Source of the DNA: Pseudomonadota bacterium
Lineage (GTDB): Bacteria > Desulfobacterota > Desulfobacteria > Desulfobacterales > RPRI01
NCBI GenBank assembly: GCA_018830925.1
Contig: JAHJRK010000160.1
Location: forward strand, 1 to 6,053
DNA length: 6,053 bases
Reading direction: 5' to 3'
Position numbers and translations under genes: made by a program. The first letter of the stretch is position 1, and each line of letters begins with the position of its first letter. The notes beneath the pieces were generated by a model. That model saw nothing but the letters and a program-made list of their open reading frames with translations, searched no databases and had not been told where the DNA came from. Below, piece after piece: positions 1 through 5,412 of this stretch.

Positions 1-585
1 ATCTGGCACAAGCTTCCCGGAACGAAGGGATCCATCATGAAAGCCGTGTTCCCTTCGGATGAAAAAGATTTTCAATCCCTCTCCCGCGATCCTGATGCTG
101 AACCGATGATGGAACTCGTAATTGAGGTCATAACAGGAATAAGAAATGTAAGAGGCGAAATGAACATTACGCCTTCGGCATCCCTGGATGTCATCCTCCA
201 TTCGGATGACGCGTCCGTGAGAAGTATAATAACACAGAATGAGGATATTATTGTTGATCTCGCAGGCCTTAAATCCTTTTCAGCCAAAAAATCCGGGAAA
301 CGGCCGAAAAAGGCAGCCATGGGTGTTACAGGAAAGACAACAATATATATTTCTCTCGAAGGAATAATAGATTTTTCAAAAGAAAAAGACCGCCTTGAAA
401 AAGAGCTCGGAAAACTGAAAGATGAAATCGCGATTTCGAACAAGAAACTGAGTAACGAAGATTTCCTGAGAAAGGCACCCGACGATATAGTTGAAAAAGT
501 AAAGGAAAAGTACCGGATTTTAGTTGAAAAACAGCAGAAACTCATGTCAAATCTTGACAGAATAAAGATAATCGAAGCGGAATAA
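1..585 (+). CDS. valS: Valyl-tRNA synthetase, C-terminal part (5' truncated by window)
   Basis: This is the last 194 residues of a class Ia aminoacyl-tRNA synthetase that charges tRNA-Val in the cytoplasm. The frame is open from base 1, and the first visible residues (IWHKLPGTKGSIM) match the end of the anticodon-binding helical domain. A stretch around residues 48-57 (GIRNVRGEMN) matches the ValRS segment usually written as IRxxRxEMN. The final 75 or so residues are rich in Lys and Glu in a heptad-like pattern (EKDRLEKELGKLKDEI and onward), as expected for the C-terminal coiled-coil arm that grips the tRNA in ValRS. The catalytic HIGH and KMSKS motifs lie upstream of the window and cannot be checked. 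The ATG at 37 is internal to the gene, not its start. The stop is TAA, and nadC begins 1 nt later, so the two are probably cotranscribed. Confidence 0.93.
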   Translation: MWHKLPGTKGSIMKAVFPSDEKDFQSLSRDPDAEPMMELVIEVITGIRNVRGEMNITPSASLDVILHSDDASVRSIITQNEDIIVDLAGLKSFSAKKSGKRPKKAAMGVTGKTTIYISLEGIIDFSKEKDRLEKELGKLKDEIAISNKKLSNEDFLRKAPDDIVEKVKEKYRILVEKQQKLMSNLDRIKIIEAE

Positions 586-586
586 A

Positions 587-1414
587 ATGCATTCCATAAA
601 ACATTTAATTCAAATTGCTCTCGAAGAAGATATCGGCTCCGGTGATATCACAACTGATAATGCGGTTGACCCTGAAATTAAAGGCAAAGGCATTATTCTG
701 GCAAAAGAGCCTTTGACACTGGCAGGCCTTGAAGTTGCCGGGGATGTTTTTGCCCTTATCGATCCTCAGGTTGTTTGCAGGTTTCTTTTCAAAGACGGGG
801 ATGATGTTTCAAACGGTGATATCGTCATGGAGGCGGAGGGAAGGCTGCGCACGTTATTAAAAGGTGAGCGCACGGCATTAAACTTTATCCAGCGGCTCTC
901 CGGTATTGCCACAAACGTCCGTTCTTACGTAAAGCATCTTGATGACAGGAATATACGCCTTGTCGACACCCGTAAAACCACTCCCGGATGGAGGGTTCTT
1001 GAAAAATACGCGGTGCGGGTCGGAGGCGCTTACAATCACAGGATGGGATTATATGACGGTGTCCTGATAAAAGATAATCATATTATTGCATGCGGCGGAA
1101 TTACAAAAGCAATCGAACGGATCCGTGATAAAGTCTCTCACCTTGTAAAAATAGAAGTTGAAGTTTCAGATCTCTCTTCCGTAAAAGAAGCTATTGCCGC
1201 GAAGGCCGATGTTATCATGCTCGACAACATGAATATAGACCTGATAAAAGAGGCGGCCGCAATCATAGGCAAAAAAGCGATCATAGAGGTTTCAGGCGGA
1301 ATCACGAAAGAAAATTTGAAGTCCTTTTCAGGCGCAGGGGTTGATCTTATTTCAGTCGGAGCGCTCACACACTCTGCAAGGAGCGTGGATCTGAGTATGC
1401 GCATCATCCAATGA
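587..1414 (+). CDS. nadC: Nicotinate-nucleotide pyrophosphorylase (quinolinate phosphoribosyltransferase)
   Basis: Converts quinolinate and PRPP to nicotinate mononucleotide, CO2 and pyrophosphate, the step that feeds the de novo NAD pathway; a soluble, normally dimeric enzyme. Its 275 residues are the usual length. The N-terminal EEDIGSGDITT (13-23) is typical. Family motifs follow in order: GERTALNFIQRLSGIAT (93-109), DTRKTTPGWR (127-136), GGAYNHRMGLYD (146-157), KDNH (162-165), EVE (190-192), MLDN (211-214), EVSGGI (234-239) and ISVGALTHS (255-263). These supply the Arg, His and Lys residues that bind quinolinate and PRPP and the acidic residues of the barrel. The ATG at 587 gives the canonical N-terminus; only a weak purine stretch (AGCGGA) precedes it. 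It sits 1 nt after valS and overlaps the rhomboid gene by 4 nt, so translation is probably coupled. No nadA or nadB is visible nearby. Confidence 0.96.
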   Translation: MHSIKHLIQIALEEDIGSGDITTDNAVDPEIKGKGIILAKEPLTLAGLEVAGDVFALIDPQVVCRFLFKDGDDVSNGDIVMEAEGRLRTLLKGERTALNFIQRLSGIATNVRSYVKHLDDRNIRLVDTRKTTPGWRVLEKYAVRVGGAYNHRMGLYDGVLIKDNHIIACGGITKAIERIRDKVSHLVKIEVEVSDLSSVKEAIAAKADVIMLDNMNIDLIKEAAAIIGKKAIIEVSGGITKENLKSFSGAGVDLISVGALTHSARSVDLSMRIIQ

Positions 1415-2382
1415 TACCCCTTCGCGACACAATACCCTCCAGAAATTATCCGGTAGTAAACAACTCCATTATAGGCATCAACATTGTCGTTTTTCTTATC
1501 CAGCTCACACAGGGATCCGCTATTTACGATTTTGATTATCTGTACGGCCTTGTACCGGCACGCTATTCAATACCTCGTATTTCCTACTATTTTTCCGCCA
1601 CAGAGCAGATTTTCTCCTTCATATCCTTCATGTTTCTTCACGGCGGATTTCTCCATCTTATAAGCAACATGTGGACCCTCTACATATTCGGGGATAATGT
1701 TGAAGACAGGCTGGGACCGGTCCGTTATATAATCTTCTACCTCGCATGCGGGCTTTTGTCGGGACTTACACATCTTTTTTTCAATTATTATTCCGACCTT
1801 CCGACTATCGGGGCAAGCGGCGCTATTGCCGGAGTTATGGGAGCTTACTTCATACTCTATCCCAAATCAAAAATACTGACTCTGATTCCCATCATTATTA
1901 TTCCCTGGATTACCGAAATTCCGGCTTTTTTCTTTTTTGCTTTCTGGTTTTTAATTCAGTTTCTCAATGCGGCGGGAAGCAGCGGACAGGCCGGCGGAAT
2001 CGCGTGGTGGGCGCATATAGGTGGGTTCATATTCGGAATACTGTTCCTGAAGATTTTCCTGAAAATACCGGAAATCGGCATAACCGGCATGGCAAAAAAG
2101 TTGACTGAGAAGAAAAAAAGCCACAGGCTTCAGATTATAAGGCCGGTCAGTTCGGACAATGATATAGATCTTCACGGAACCCTCCAGATCACAACATACG
2201 AAACGATTCTGGGCGCGCAGAAGTTGGTCAGTGTTTCTCTGGGCTTCCGGAAAAAACTGTACAAAATTGTGGTGCCTCCGGGTCTGACCGATGGAAGCAT
2301 GCTGAGATTGAAAGGGCTCGGACGGGAAATGGAGGGTGGCCAAAAAGGGGACCTTCTGCTCAAAATGGTCGTAAAAACATGA
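1411..2382 (+). CDS. Rhomboid-family intramembrane serine protease fused to a DnaJ C-terminal-like domain
   Basis: A 323-residue predicted inner-membrane protein. Residues 1-220 are a rhomboid core with about six hydrophobic segments (roughly 18-33, 67-90, 104-122, 133-150, 155-183, 200-217). The catalytic residues are visible: Ser136 in GASGAIAG (134-141), His202 in AHIGGF (201-206), and His82/Asn86 in HLISN, the oxyanion-hole pattern HxxxN. A charged linker (about 221-250) leads to residues 251-323, which read like the DnaJ/Hsp40 substrate-binding C-terminal region: DLHGTLQITTYETILGAQ, then VVPPGLTDGSMLRLKGLG, then GDLLLKMVVK. No J domain (HPD) or zinc-binding CxxCxGxG repeats are present, so it would not stimulate DnaK by the usual route. 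With six segments the tail should be cytoplasmic. The start ATG shares bases with the nadC stop (ATGA) and has no clear ribosome binding site, suggesting re-initiation after nadC. The gene ends with tandem TGA-TAA. Substrate unknown. The rhomboid call is firm; the DnaJ-like call is strong by motif only. Confidence 0.9.
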   Translation: MIPLRDTIPSRNYPVVNNSIIGINIVVFLIQLTQGSAIYDFDYLYGLVPARYSIPRISYYFSATEQIFSFISFMFLHGGFLHLISNMWTLYIFGDNVEDRLGPVRYIIFYLACGLLSGLTHLFFNYYSDLPTIGASGAIAGVMGAYFILYPKSKILTLIPIIIIPWITEIPAFFFFAFWFLIQFLNAAGSSGQAGGIAWWAHIGGFIFGILFLKIFLKIPEIGITGMAKKLTEKKKSHRLQIIRPVSSDNDIDLHGTLQITTYETILGAQKLVSVSLGFRKKLYKIVVPPGLTDGSMLRLKGLGREMEGGQKGDLLLKMVVKT

Positions 2383-2388
2383 TAAGTT

Positions 2389-2557
2389 TGTAACTACTCA
2401 GGAGTCAGAATTCAGGAGCCAGAATCCAGAATAGAAGCAATGTAATCTCCCGCAACTTACTAACCTCATCAAGTTGAGCACTGGCAAAGTATCACCATAA
2501 CCACAGCAGGTTTCCTTTTTATTCTGGCTTCTGAATTCTGGCTCCTTGATAATTACA
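2389..2557. repeat. 169-bp imperfect palindromic element built of heptad repeats, between convergent genes
   Basis: The left arm 2389-2425 and right arm 2521-2557 are inverted copies. By hand alignment the 25-bp cores (2401-2425 and 2521-2545) differ at 2 positions, and the outer 12 bp differ at 4. The left arm reads as consecutive 7-mers on the plus strand from 2401: GGAGTCA, GAATTCA, GGAGCCA, GAATCCA, GAATAGA. The right arm reads the same way on the minus strand from 2545: GGAGCCA, GAATTCA, GAAGCCA, GAATAAA. A 95-nt centre (2426-2520) has no gene; at its right end is a tiny AACC/GGTT stem followed by a T-rich run. The element fills the gap between the rhomboid gene and the DUF2156 gene, whose 3' ends face each other. 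It could act as a bidirectional terminator or be a non-autonomous mobile repeat. I recall similar GGAGTCAGAATTCA repeats from delta-proteobacterial intergenic regions but cannot check this. Confidence 0.8.
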
Positions 2558-2563
2558 CAAGTT

Positions 2564-3475
2564 TTACCGCAGGTCGAGCCTGTATGATTTGATCATCATC
2601 GCCGGGTGATAAGACTTTTTTACTTTCGCAAGGCCCGGCATACTCATGTCGCTCTCCTTGTTGATGTATGTAAACCCGTCGAAAAGGCTTTTTGCGCACA
2701 GGTTATCAAAATACTGATAAAGCCCTTTAATGTTTGCAAAAGCCTTTTCAAAGTGAAGCACACCCATCTCATCGGTCAGATAAGAGGCGATTCCAAAAGC
2801 GCTTATCACACCGTCAATACTAAGGTACAAGCCTCTTACATCAAGCAGATCAATATTCCGGAGTGTGTTTATCACAGCCTCTTTCTCGCATGCCAGAGCA
2901 TCATTATCATGTGCGTCGCAGTTTCGCTCAAGGCACCATTTTTCCAGAAAATCGATGCATTCTGAGGAAACATCGGATTTTATCCTGCCTGTTTCAACCC
3001 GCTCTTTTGCTGTATAATCCCTTTCAAACTGATGGATGAGATTTCTTTTCTGAGAATACCTGTTCCCTTTAAGCTCGGAAAGATCTTCCCTGAGATAAAC
3101 ATAGTCCGCGTATTCTTTCTGAACCGTTATTCTGAAAAAAGATTCAACCTCGTTTTTTCCAAACCTTTCAATATACTCTCCGGGTACAAACCAGTAACTT
3201 TTAAATCCGAGCTTTCCGGCAAGTCTGTAAAGCTCCTTCGGAGCGTATTCCCGTGAAGGCGAAACAGGGAGTATCAGGTGGCGTTTCTCACTTTCTTCCG
3301 TAAATTCAGCCCCGACAATCAGGGCATCATTTTCTATTGCTCCGCAGGGCATGTAATTCTTATTTCTCCAGGCTATAATCGAAGGAAGCGAATAGACACA
3401 CAGGTTATATCTCTGGTGACTGAAAAACTTTTTTAACGCGGAATAATCCGAATATTTAATCTCTTTTATTTTCAT
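2564..3475 (-). CDS. DUF2156 / phosphatidylglycerol lysyltransferase C-terminal (LPG_synthase_C) domain protein
   Basis: A 303-residue soluble protein with no signal peptide or membrane segment. It resembles the family named after the catalytic half of MprF-type aminoacyl-phospholipid synthases, which consists of two tandem GNAT-like folds and takes an aminoacyl group from tRNA. Family-like stretches are YADYVYLREDLSELKGNRYSQKRN (starting at 122; the Tyr-Lys-Arg-Asn part is typical), GVLHFEKAFANIKGLYQYFD (238-257), and YINKESDMSMPGLAKVKKSY (270-289), which matches the conserved N-x-E-x-D...PGL-x-x-x-K-x-SY signature. The length fits a complete two-fold domain. The N-terminal flippase part of true MprF is absent, so lipid lysinylation should not be assumed. 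Stand-alone members of this family mostly lack a known substrate. It is last of three minus-strand genes and starts in an ATGA overlap with the GNAT gene; I see no ribosome binding site, so it probably depends on coupling. Its 3' end abuts the palindromic element. Confidence 0.85.
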   Translation of the reverse strand: MKIKEIKYSDYSALKKFFSHQRYNLCVYSLPSIIAWRNKNYMPCGAIENDALIVGAEFTEESEKRHLILPVSPSREYAPKELYRLAGKLGFKSYWFVPGEYIERFGKNEVESFFRITVQKEYADYVYLREDLSELKGNRYSQKRNLIHQFERDYTAKERVETGRIKSDVSSECIDFLEKWCLERNCDAHDNDALACEKEAVINTLRNIDLLDVRGLYLSIDGVISAFGIASYLTDEMGVLHFEKAFANIKGLYQYFDNLCAKSLFDGFTYINKESDMSMPGLAKVKKSYHPAMMIKSYRLDLR

Positions 3476-3891
3476 TTCAATATTTTGAGCATCGGCATCG
3501 AATCAGGCATTATTTTGAACCCGAAATGGCTGTAAAAATCATCCGAATTCCCTTCGGCAATGAGACCTATCCATTTAATGCCATCTTTTTCAAGGCAGGC
3601 CATTATTCTCTGCAGGATTTCAGCGCCTACCCCCTTCCCCCTGTATGAATTTATAACTGTAAGATCCTGGATATATGAGTCGCTTACCCTGTCGCTGATC
3701 GCCCTTCCCATTCCGACGATCACCTCATCTTCTATTGCAGCCATGAAGCAGTGACTGCCTTTTATGATTTGCTTCACCATAGAAGGATCATCCGGCATAT
3801 TCTTGCCCCACCAGCCGGCTGAGCGGTAAAGATCCGTTATCTGTCTGATCTGATCTGAAGAGGGGTCAACCAGGAAGGTAAAATTCAGCAT
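3472..3891 (-). CDS. GNAT-family N-acetyltransferase
   Basis: A 139-residue single-domain protein of the Gcn5-related acetyltransferase fold, which transfers an acetyl group from acetyl-CoA to an amine. Motif A is clear: IQDLTVINSYRGKGVGAEIL (74-93), with the pyrophosphate-binding R84-G-K-G-V-G-A90 loop at the start of the helix. The strand before it (DEVIVGMGRAISD, 55-67) and motif B-like FYSHFGFK (119-126) complete the fold. The short length is normal for small GNATs. The acceptor cannot be deduced. The ATG at 3891 lies inside the end of the diguanylate cyclase gene (7-nt overlap). Only a weak A-rich sequence precedes it, so translation is probably coupled to that gene. The stop overlaps the DUF2156 start by 4 nt. 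Since the DUF2156 fold is itself GNAT-like, two related transferases sit side by side. Confidence 0.92.
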   Translation of the reverse strand: MLNFTFLVDPSSDQIRQITDLYRSAGWWGKNMPDDPSMVKQIIKGSHCFMAAIEDEVIVGMGRAISDRVSDSYIQDLTVINSYRGKGVGAEILQRIMACLEKDGIKWIGLIAEGNSDDFYSHFGFKIMPDSMPMLKILK

Positions 3892-4820
3892 TTTTTATCT
3901 TTGGTTTTTCCGGATTCTTTAATAAAAATGGGGGTGACTCTGTTCCGGCCGTTCTGTTTTGACAGATACATGGCTTTATCCGCCCTTTGAACAAAATCCT
4001 TTATATCTTCTTTATAGCAATACTGCGTAACCCCTATACTTATTGTAAGGTTTACAAGTTTTCCGGGAGAAGGGTTAAACAACTGGCTTTCCGTTGCACC
4101 CCTTATTCTTTTCCCGACACCGACCGCTTTTCGGACGGTTGTTTCAGGCAGAAGAATCGTAAATTCCTCTCCGCCGTATCTGTGGGCCGAATCCATGATC
4201 CGCAAACATGAATTAATAATCTGACCAATCCGGAACAGGGCCGTGTCCCCTTCAAGATGGCCATAGGTATCATTGTATTCTTTAAAATGGTCGATATCCA
4301 GAAACAGAATGGAAAGAGGGCGCTTGTACCTGTTTGCCCTGTCCGTTTCAAGCTCAAGCTGGGAATAAAAATGCCTTGAGTTGTAAAGATTCGTGAGGCT
4401 GTCGGTTATGGCAAGTTTTTCCAGCTTTCCAAGCATCAGGAAGCGCTCTTTGGCCAGCTGCCGTTCCCTTAAAACCCTTTTCAGCCTGAGCAAAAGCTCT
4501 TCCAGCCGGAACGGTTTGAAAATAAAATCACTCGCCCCTTTACCTATGGCATCAACATAGGAGAAATTTCCGCTGTAGCCGGTTACGACAATAACTTCGG
4601 AATCATAATCTTTTTTTATTACATCGGTAAGCTCAAGACCGTTCATCCCGGGCATCATTATATCGGTCACAACGACATCGATATGGTTTGCCTTTAAAAT
4701 CTCAATCGCTTCAAAAGCGCTTTCCGCCTTTAAGGATTTGTACCCGGCCAATTCAATGAAATCGCACATTGAACTTCTTATTCCAGGGTCATCATCTACT
4801 ATTAATATACTGGCTTCCAT
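3885..4820 (-). CDS. Response regulator with REC and GGDEF domains (predicted diguanylate cyclase)
   Basis: A 311-residue cytoplasmic protein predicted to make cyclic di-GMP from two GTP when phosphorylated. The REC domain (about 4-118) has the acidic pair D9/D10, phospho-acceptor D53 in VTDIMMPGMNG, T80 and K102 in FKPF, so all switch residues are present. A short helical linker (about 119-136, RERQLAKERFLMLGKLEKLA) leads to the GGDEF domain, opening at DSLTNLYN (140-147), with metal-binding D175 in FLDIDHFKEYND and the active-site loop GGEEF (216-220), a functional variant of GGDEF. R207-I-M-D210 lies exactly 5 residues before the loop and is an intact RxxD inhibitory site, so product feedback is expected. 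No EAL domain and no membrane segment are present. This PleD/WspR-like architecture usually answers to a histidine kinase; none is in the window. Weak ribosome binding site CCGGAA precedes the ATG. It heads the three-gene minus-strand unit. Confidence 0.95.
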   Translation of the reverse strand: MEASILIVDDDPGIRSSMCDFIELAGYKSLKAESAFEAIEILKANHIDVVVTDIMMPGMNGLELTDVIKKDYDSEVIVVTGYSGNFSYVDAIGKGASDFIFKPFRLEELLLRLKRVLRERQLAKERFLMLGKLEKLAITDSLTNLYNSRHFYSQLELETDRANRYKRPLSILFLDIDHFKEYNDTYGHLEGDTALFRIGQIINSCLRIMDSAHRYGGEEFTILLPETTVRKAVGVGKRIRGATESQLFNPSPGKLVNLTISIGVTQYCYKEDIKDFVQRADKAMYLSKQNGRNRVTPIFIKESGKTKDKKC

Positions 4821-4828
4821 TTTTCCGG

Positions 4829-4857
4829 TTGTTTTATCAGTATTACAGGCTTATAAT
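4829..4857 (+). promoter_or_regulatory. Candidate sigma-70-type promoter reading rightwards
   Basis: TTGTTT (4829-4834) is followed after exactly 17 nt by a perfect TATAAT (4852-4857). The -35 box matches consensus at only 3 of 6 positions. Transcription would start near 4864 and run through all the folded repeats towards lepA, giving a leader of about 570 nt, or it would make a separate RNA. Being AT-rich, the stretch could hold a TATAAT by chance. Confidence 0.35.
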
Positions 4858-4858
4858 A
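4853..4858 (-). promoter_or_regulatory. Candidate -10 box for the minus-strand operon
   Basis: On the minus strand this reads TATTAT (5 of 6 to consensus), about 32 bp upstream of the diguanylate cyclase ATG, leaving a short leader of roughly 25 nt. There is no recognisable -35 box 16-18 bp upstream, so the call is weak. It overlaps the plus-strand TATAAT on the opposite strand; both cannot be used at once. Confidence 0.2.
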
Positions 4859-4903
4859 ATCTTTGTATATTTTGCCGGTCTTGACATGTTTTGCATTTAT
4901 CTG

Positions 4904-4960
4904 TTAGGAGCCGTTACGAAATAACAATTATATTTATGACCATTTTATTATGGCTCCTTA
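4904..4960. repeat. Stem-loop with 9-bp terminal arms
   Basis: TTAGGAGCC (4904-4912) and GGCTCCTTA (4952-4960) are inverted copies with one mismatch, enclosing a 39-nt AT-rich loop that itself begins with a small GTTA/TAAC hairpin (4913-4925). It stands just before the longer hairpin at 4975. It has no T-run suited to a terminator in the plus direction. Function unknown; it may be a remnant of a small repeat. Confidence 0.5.
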
Positions 4961-4974
4961 TGCCGCTTTTGATA

Positions 4975-5064
4975 TTAGTAAGTAAGAGATTATTTCCTGC
5001 GTTTTTCTACCCCTCAAGGGGGTACTGAAAAGAGTGGCAGGAAATAATCTTGTAAACTTACTTA
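4975..5064. repeat. 90-nt long hairpin (palindromic element)
   Basis: A nearly continuous foldback. Outer arms TTAGTAAGT (4975-4983) and ACTTACTTA (5056-5064) match at 8 of 9. After a small asymmetric internal loop, a perfect 14-bp stem pairs AGATTATTTCCTGC (4987-5000) with its complement (5037-5050). Inside it TTTTTC (5002-5007) can pair with GAAAAG (5027-5032), and TACCCC (5008-5013) pairs with GGGGTA (5019-5024) around a 5-nt loop. It lacks a following T-run, so it is not an ordinary intrinsic terminator. It may be a miniature mobile element, a structured RNA or a protein-binding palindrome. A short CCCG/CGGG hairpin follows at about 5066-5079. Confidence 0.8.
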
Positions 5065-5140
5065 TCCCGTTTATCGGGGTTCAGAGATGACTGCTTTATT
5101 TTTTTACAGCGGCTTAAAGAGGCAATCTTTTTAAAAATAT

Positions 5141-5213
5141 TGAACTTTTAACTTTTTTACCTTTAAAAAATTACGCTGTCAACATTCATAAGCTTGTAAA
5201 AAGTCAAAATTCA
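5141..5213. repeat. Inverted repeat pair, A/T-rich ends facing each other
   Basis: TGAACTTTTAACTTTTTTAC (5141-5160) and GTAAAAAGTCAAAATTCA (5196-5213) are imperfect inverted copies, with two indels and a few substitutions, around a 35-nt loop. The right copy is the start of the composite repeat that continues at 5214. The GTAAAAAGTC-type end resembles the terminus of a repeat family I recall from delta-proteobacterial genomes (unverified). The left copy may be the end of a second, mostly lost element. Confidence 0.5.
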
Positions 5214-5352
5214 GACGGCAAAGTAAAAAACTTCTGCCTCAGGCGGACAAGGCGAGCTAATCTTGAGGAATATAGCGTATTTATCGGTACGCCACAATGA
5301 TTAACCCTGTTGAATCGGCCTTGCCGTCTCGCGCAGCGAGAATTTAACAGGG
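5214..5352. repeat. Composite folded repeat element upstream of lepA
   Basis: Several nested inverted repeats lie here. GACGGCAA (5214-5221) pairs with TTGCCGTC (5321-5328) as the long-range closing stem. Inside are GCCT-C-AGGC (5236-5244), TAATC/GATTA (5258-5262 and 5299-5303), and GCGTA/TACGC (5275-5279 and 5288-5292) forming a central stem. At the right end CCCTGTTGAAT (5305-5315) faces ATTTAACAGGG (5342-5352), 10 of 11 pairs, with a perfect TCTCGC-GCA-GCGAGA hairpin in its loop. The two arms of the closing stem and the right-end stem interlock, so both folds cannot form fully together. The layout looks like one repeat interrupted or joined by another, with no coding potential. Similar elements are, from memory, dispersed in Desulfobacterales genomes; this is not checked. 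Confidence 0.6.
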
Positions 5353-5369
5353 CTGGGATGAAGAGCAAT

Positions 5370-5381
5370 CCGCCGCGGCGG
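5370..5381. repeat. 12-bp perfect GC palindrome CCGCCGCGGCGG
   Basis: All 12 bases are G or C and fully self-complementary, flanked by a further GAAG (5360-5363) and CTTC (5386-5389). It stands out against the AT-rich surroundings, 53 nt before the lepA start. It could be the tail of the neighbouring repeat or an operator-like site; nothing here distinguishes these. Confidence 0.5.
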
Positions 5382-5406
5382 GGAGCTTCAATAATGTAAA
5401 GATTTT

Positions 5407-5412
5407 TATAAT
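5407..5412 (+). promoter_or_regulatory. Candidate -10 box close to lepA
   Basis: A perfect TATAAT lies 22 nt before the lepA ATG, but the bases 16-18 bp upstream (around GAGCTTCA) give no -35 match and there is no extended -10 TG. If used, the leader would be only about 16 nt. The start codon itself has a weak ribosome binding site, CAGG, at 5423-5426. Confidence 0.22.

Noticed and set aside
37..39. ATG at 37 as the start of a separate small gene
   Set aside because: The frame stays open upstream to base 1 with ValRS-like residues, so this is an internal methionine of valS.
72..545. Minus-strand open frame opposite valS
   Set aside because: Its Ser/Phe-rich composition is that of an antisense shadow, and the plus strand is clearly valS.
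1746..2343. Open frames overlapping the rhomboid gene in other frames
   Set aside because: They show no domain motif, while the rhomboid frame carries catalytic motifs on both sides and a coherent tail, so there is no frameshift to explain.
2499..2520. Small AACC/GGTT hairpin plus T-run as a stand-alone intrinsic terminator
   Set aside because: The stem is only 4 bp and the T-run is interrupted by CC; any terminator activity would more likely come from the large palindrome around it.
4881..4897. Sigma-54-like TTGACATG...TTGCA
   Set aside because: The G and GC elements are two bases too close together for the -24/-12 pattern, and the GG is replaced by GA.
4881..4910. Perfect TTGACA -35 box on the plus strand at 4881-4886
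   Set aside because: At 16-18 bp spacing the -10 position reads GTTAGG, TTAGGA or TAGGAG, none close to TATAAT.
5140..5167. TTGAAC-N16-TTTAAA promoter for lepA
   Set aside because: Both boxes match at only 4 of 6, the region is low-complexity A/T, and the -35 lies inside an inverted repeat, so chance is the simpler explanation.
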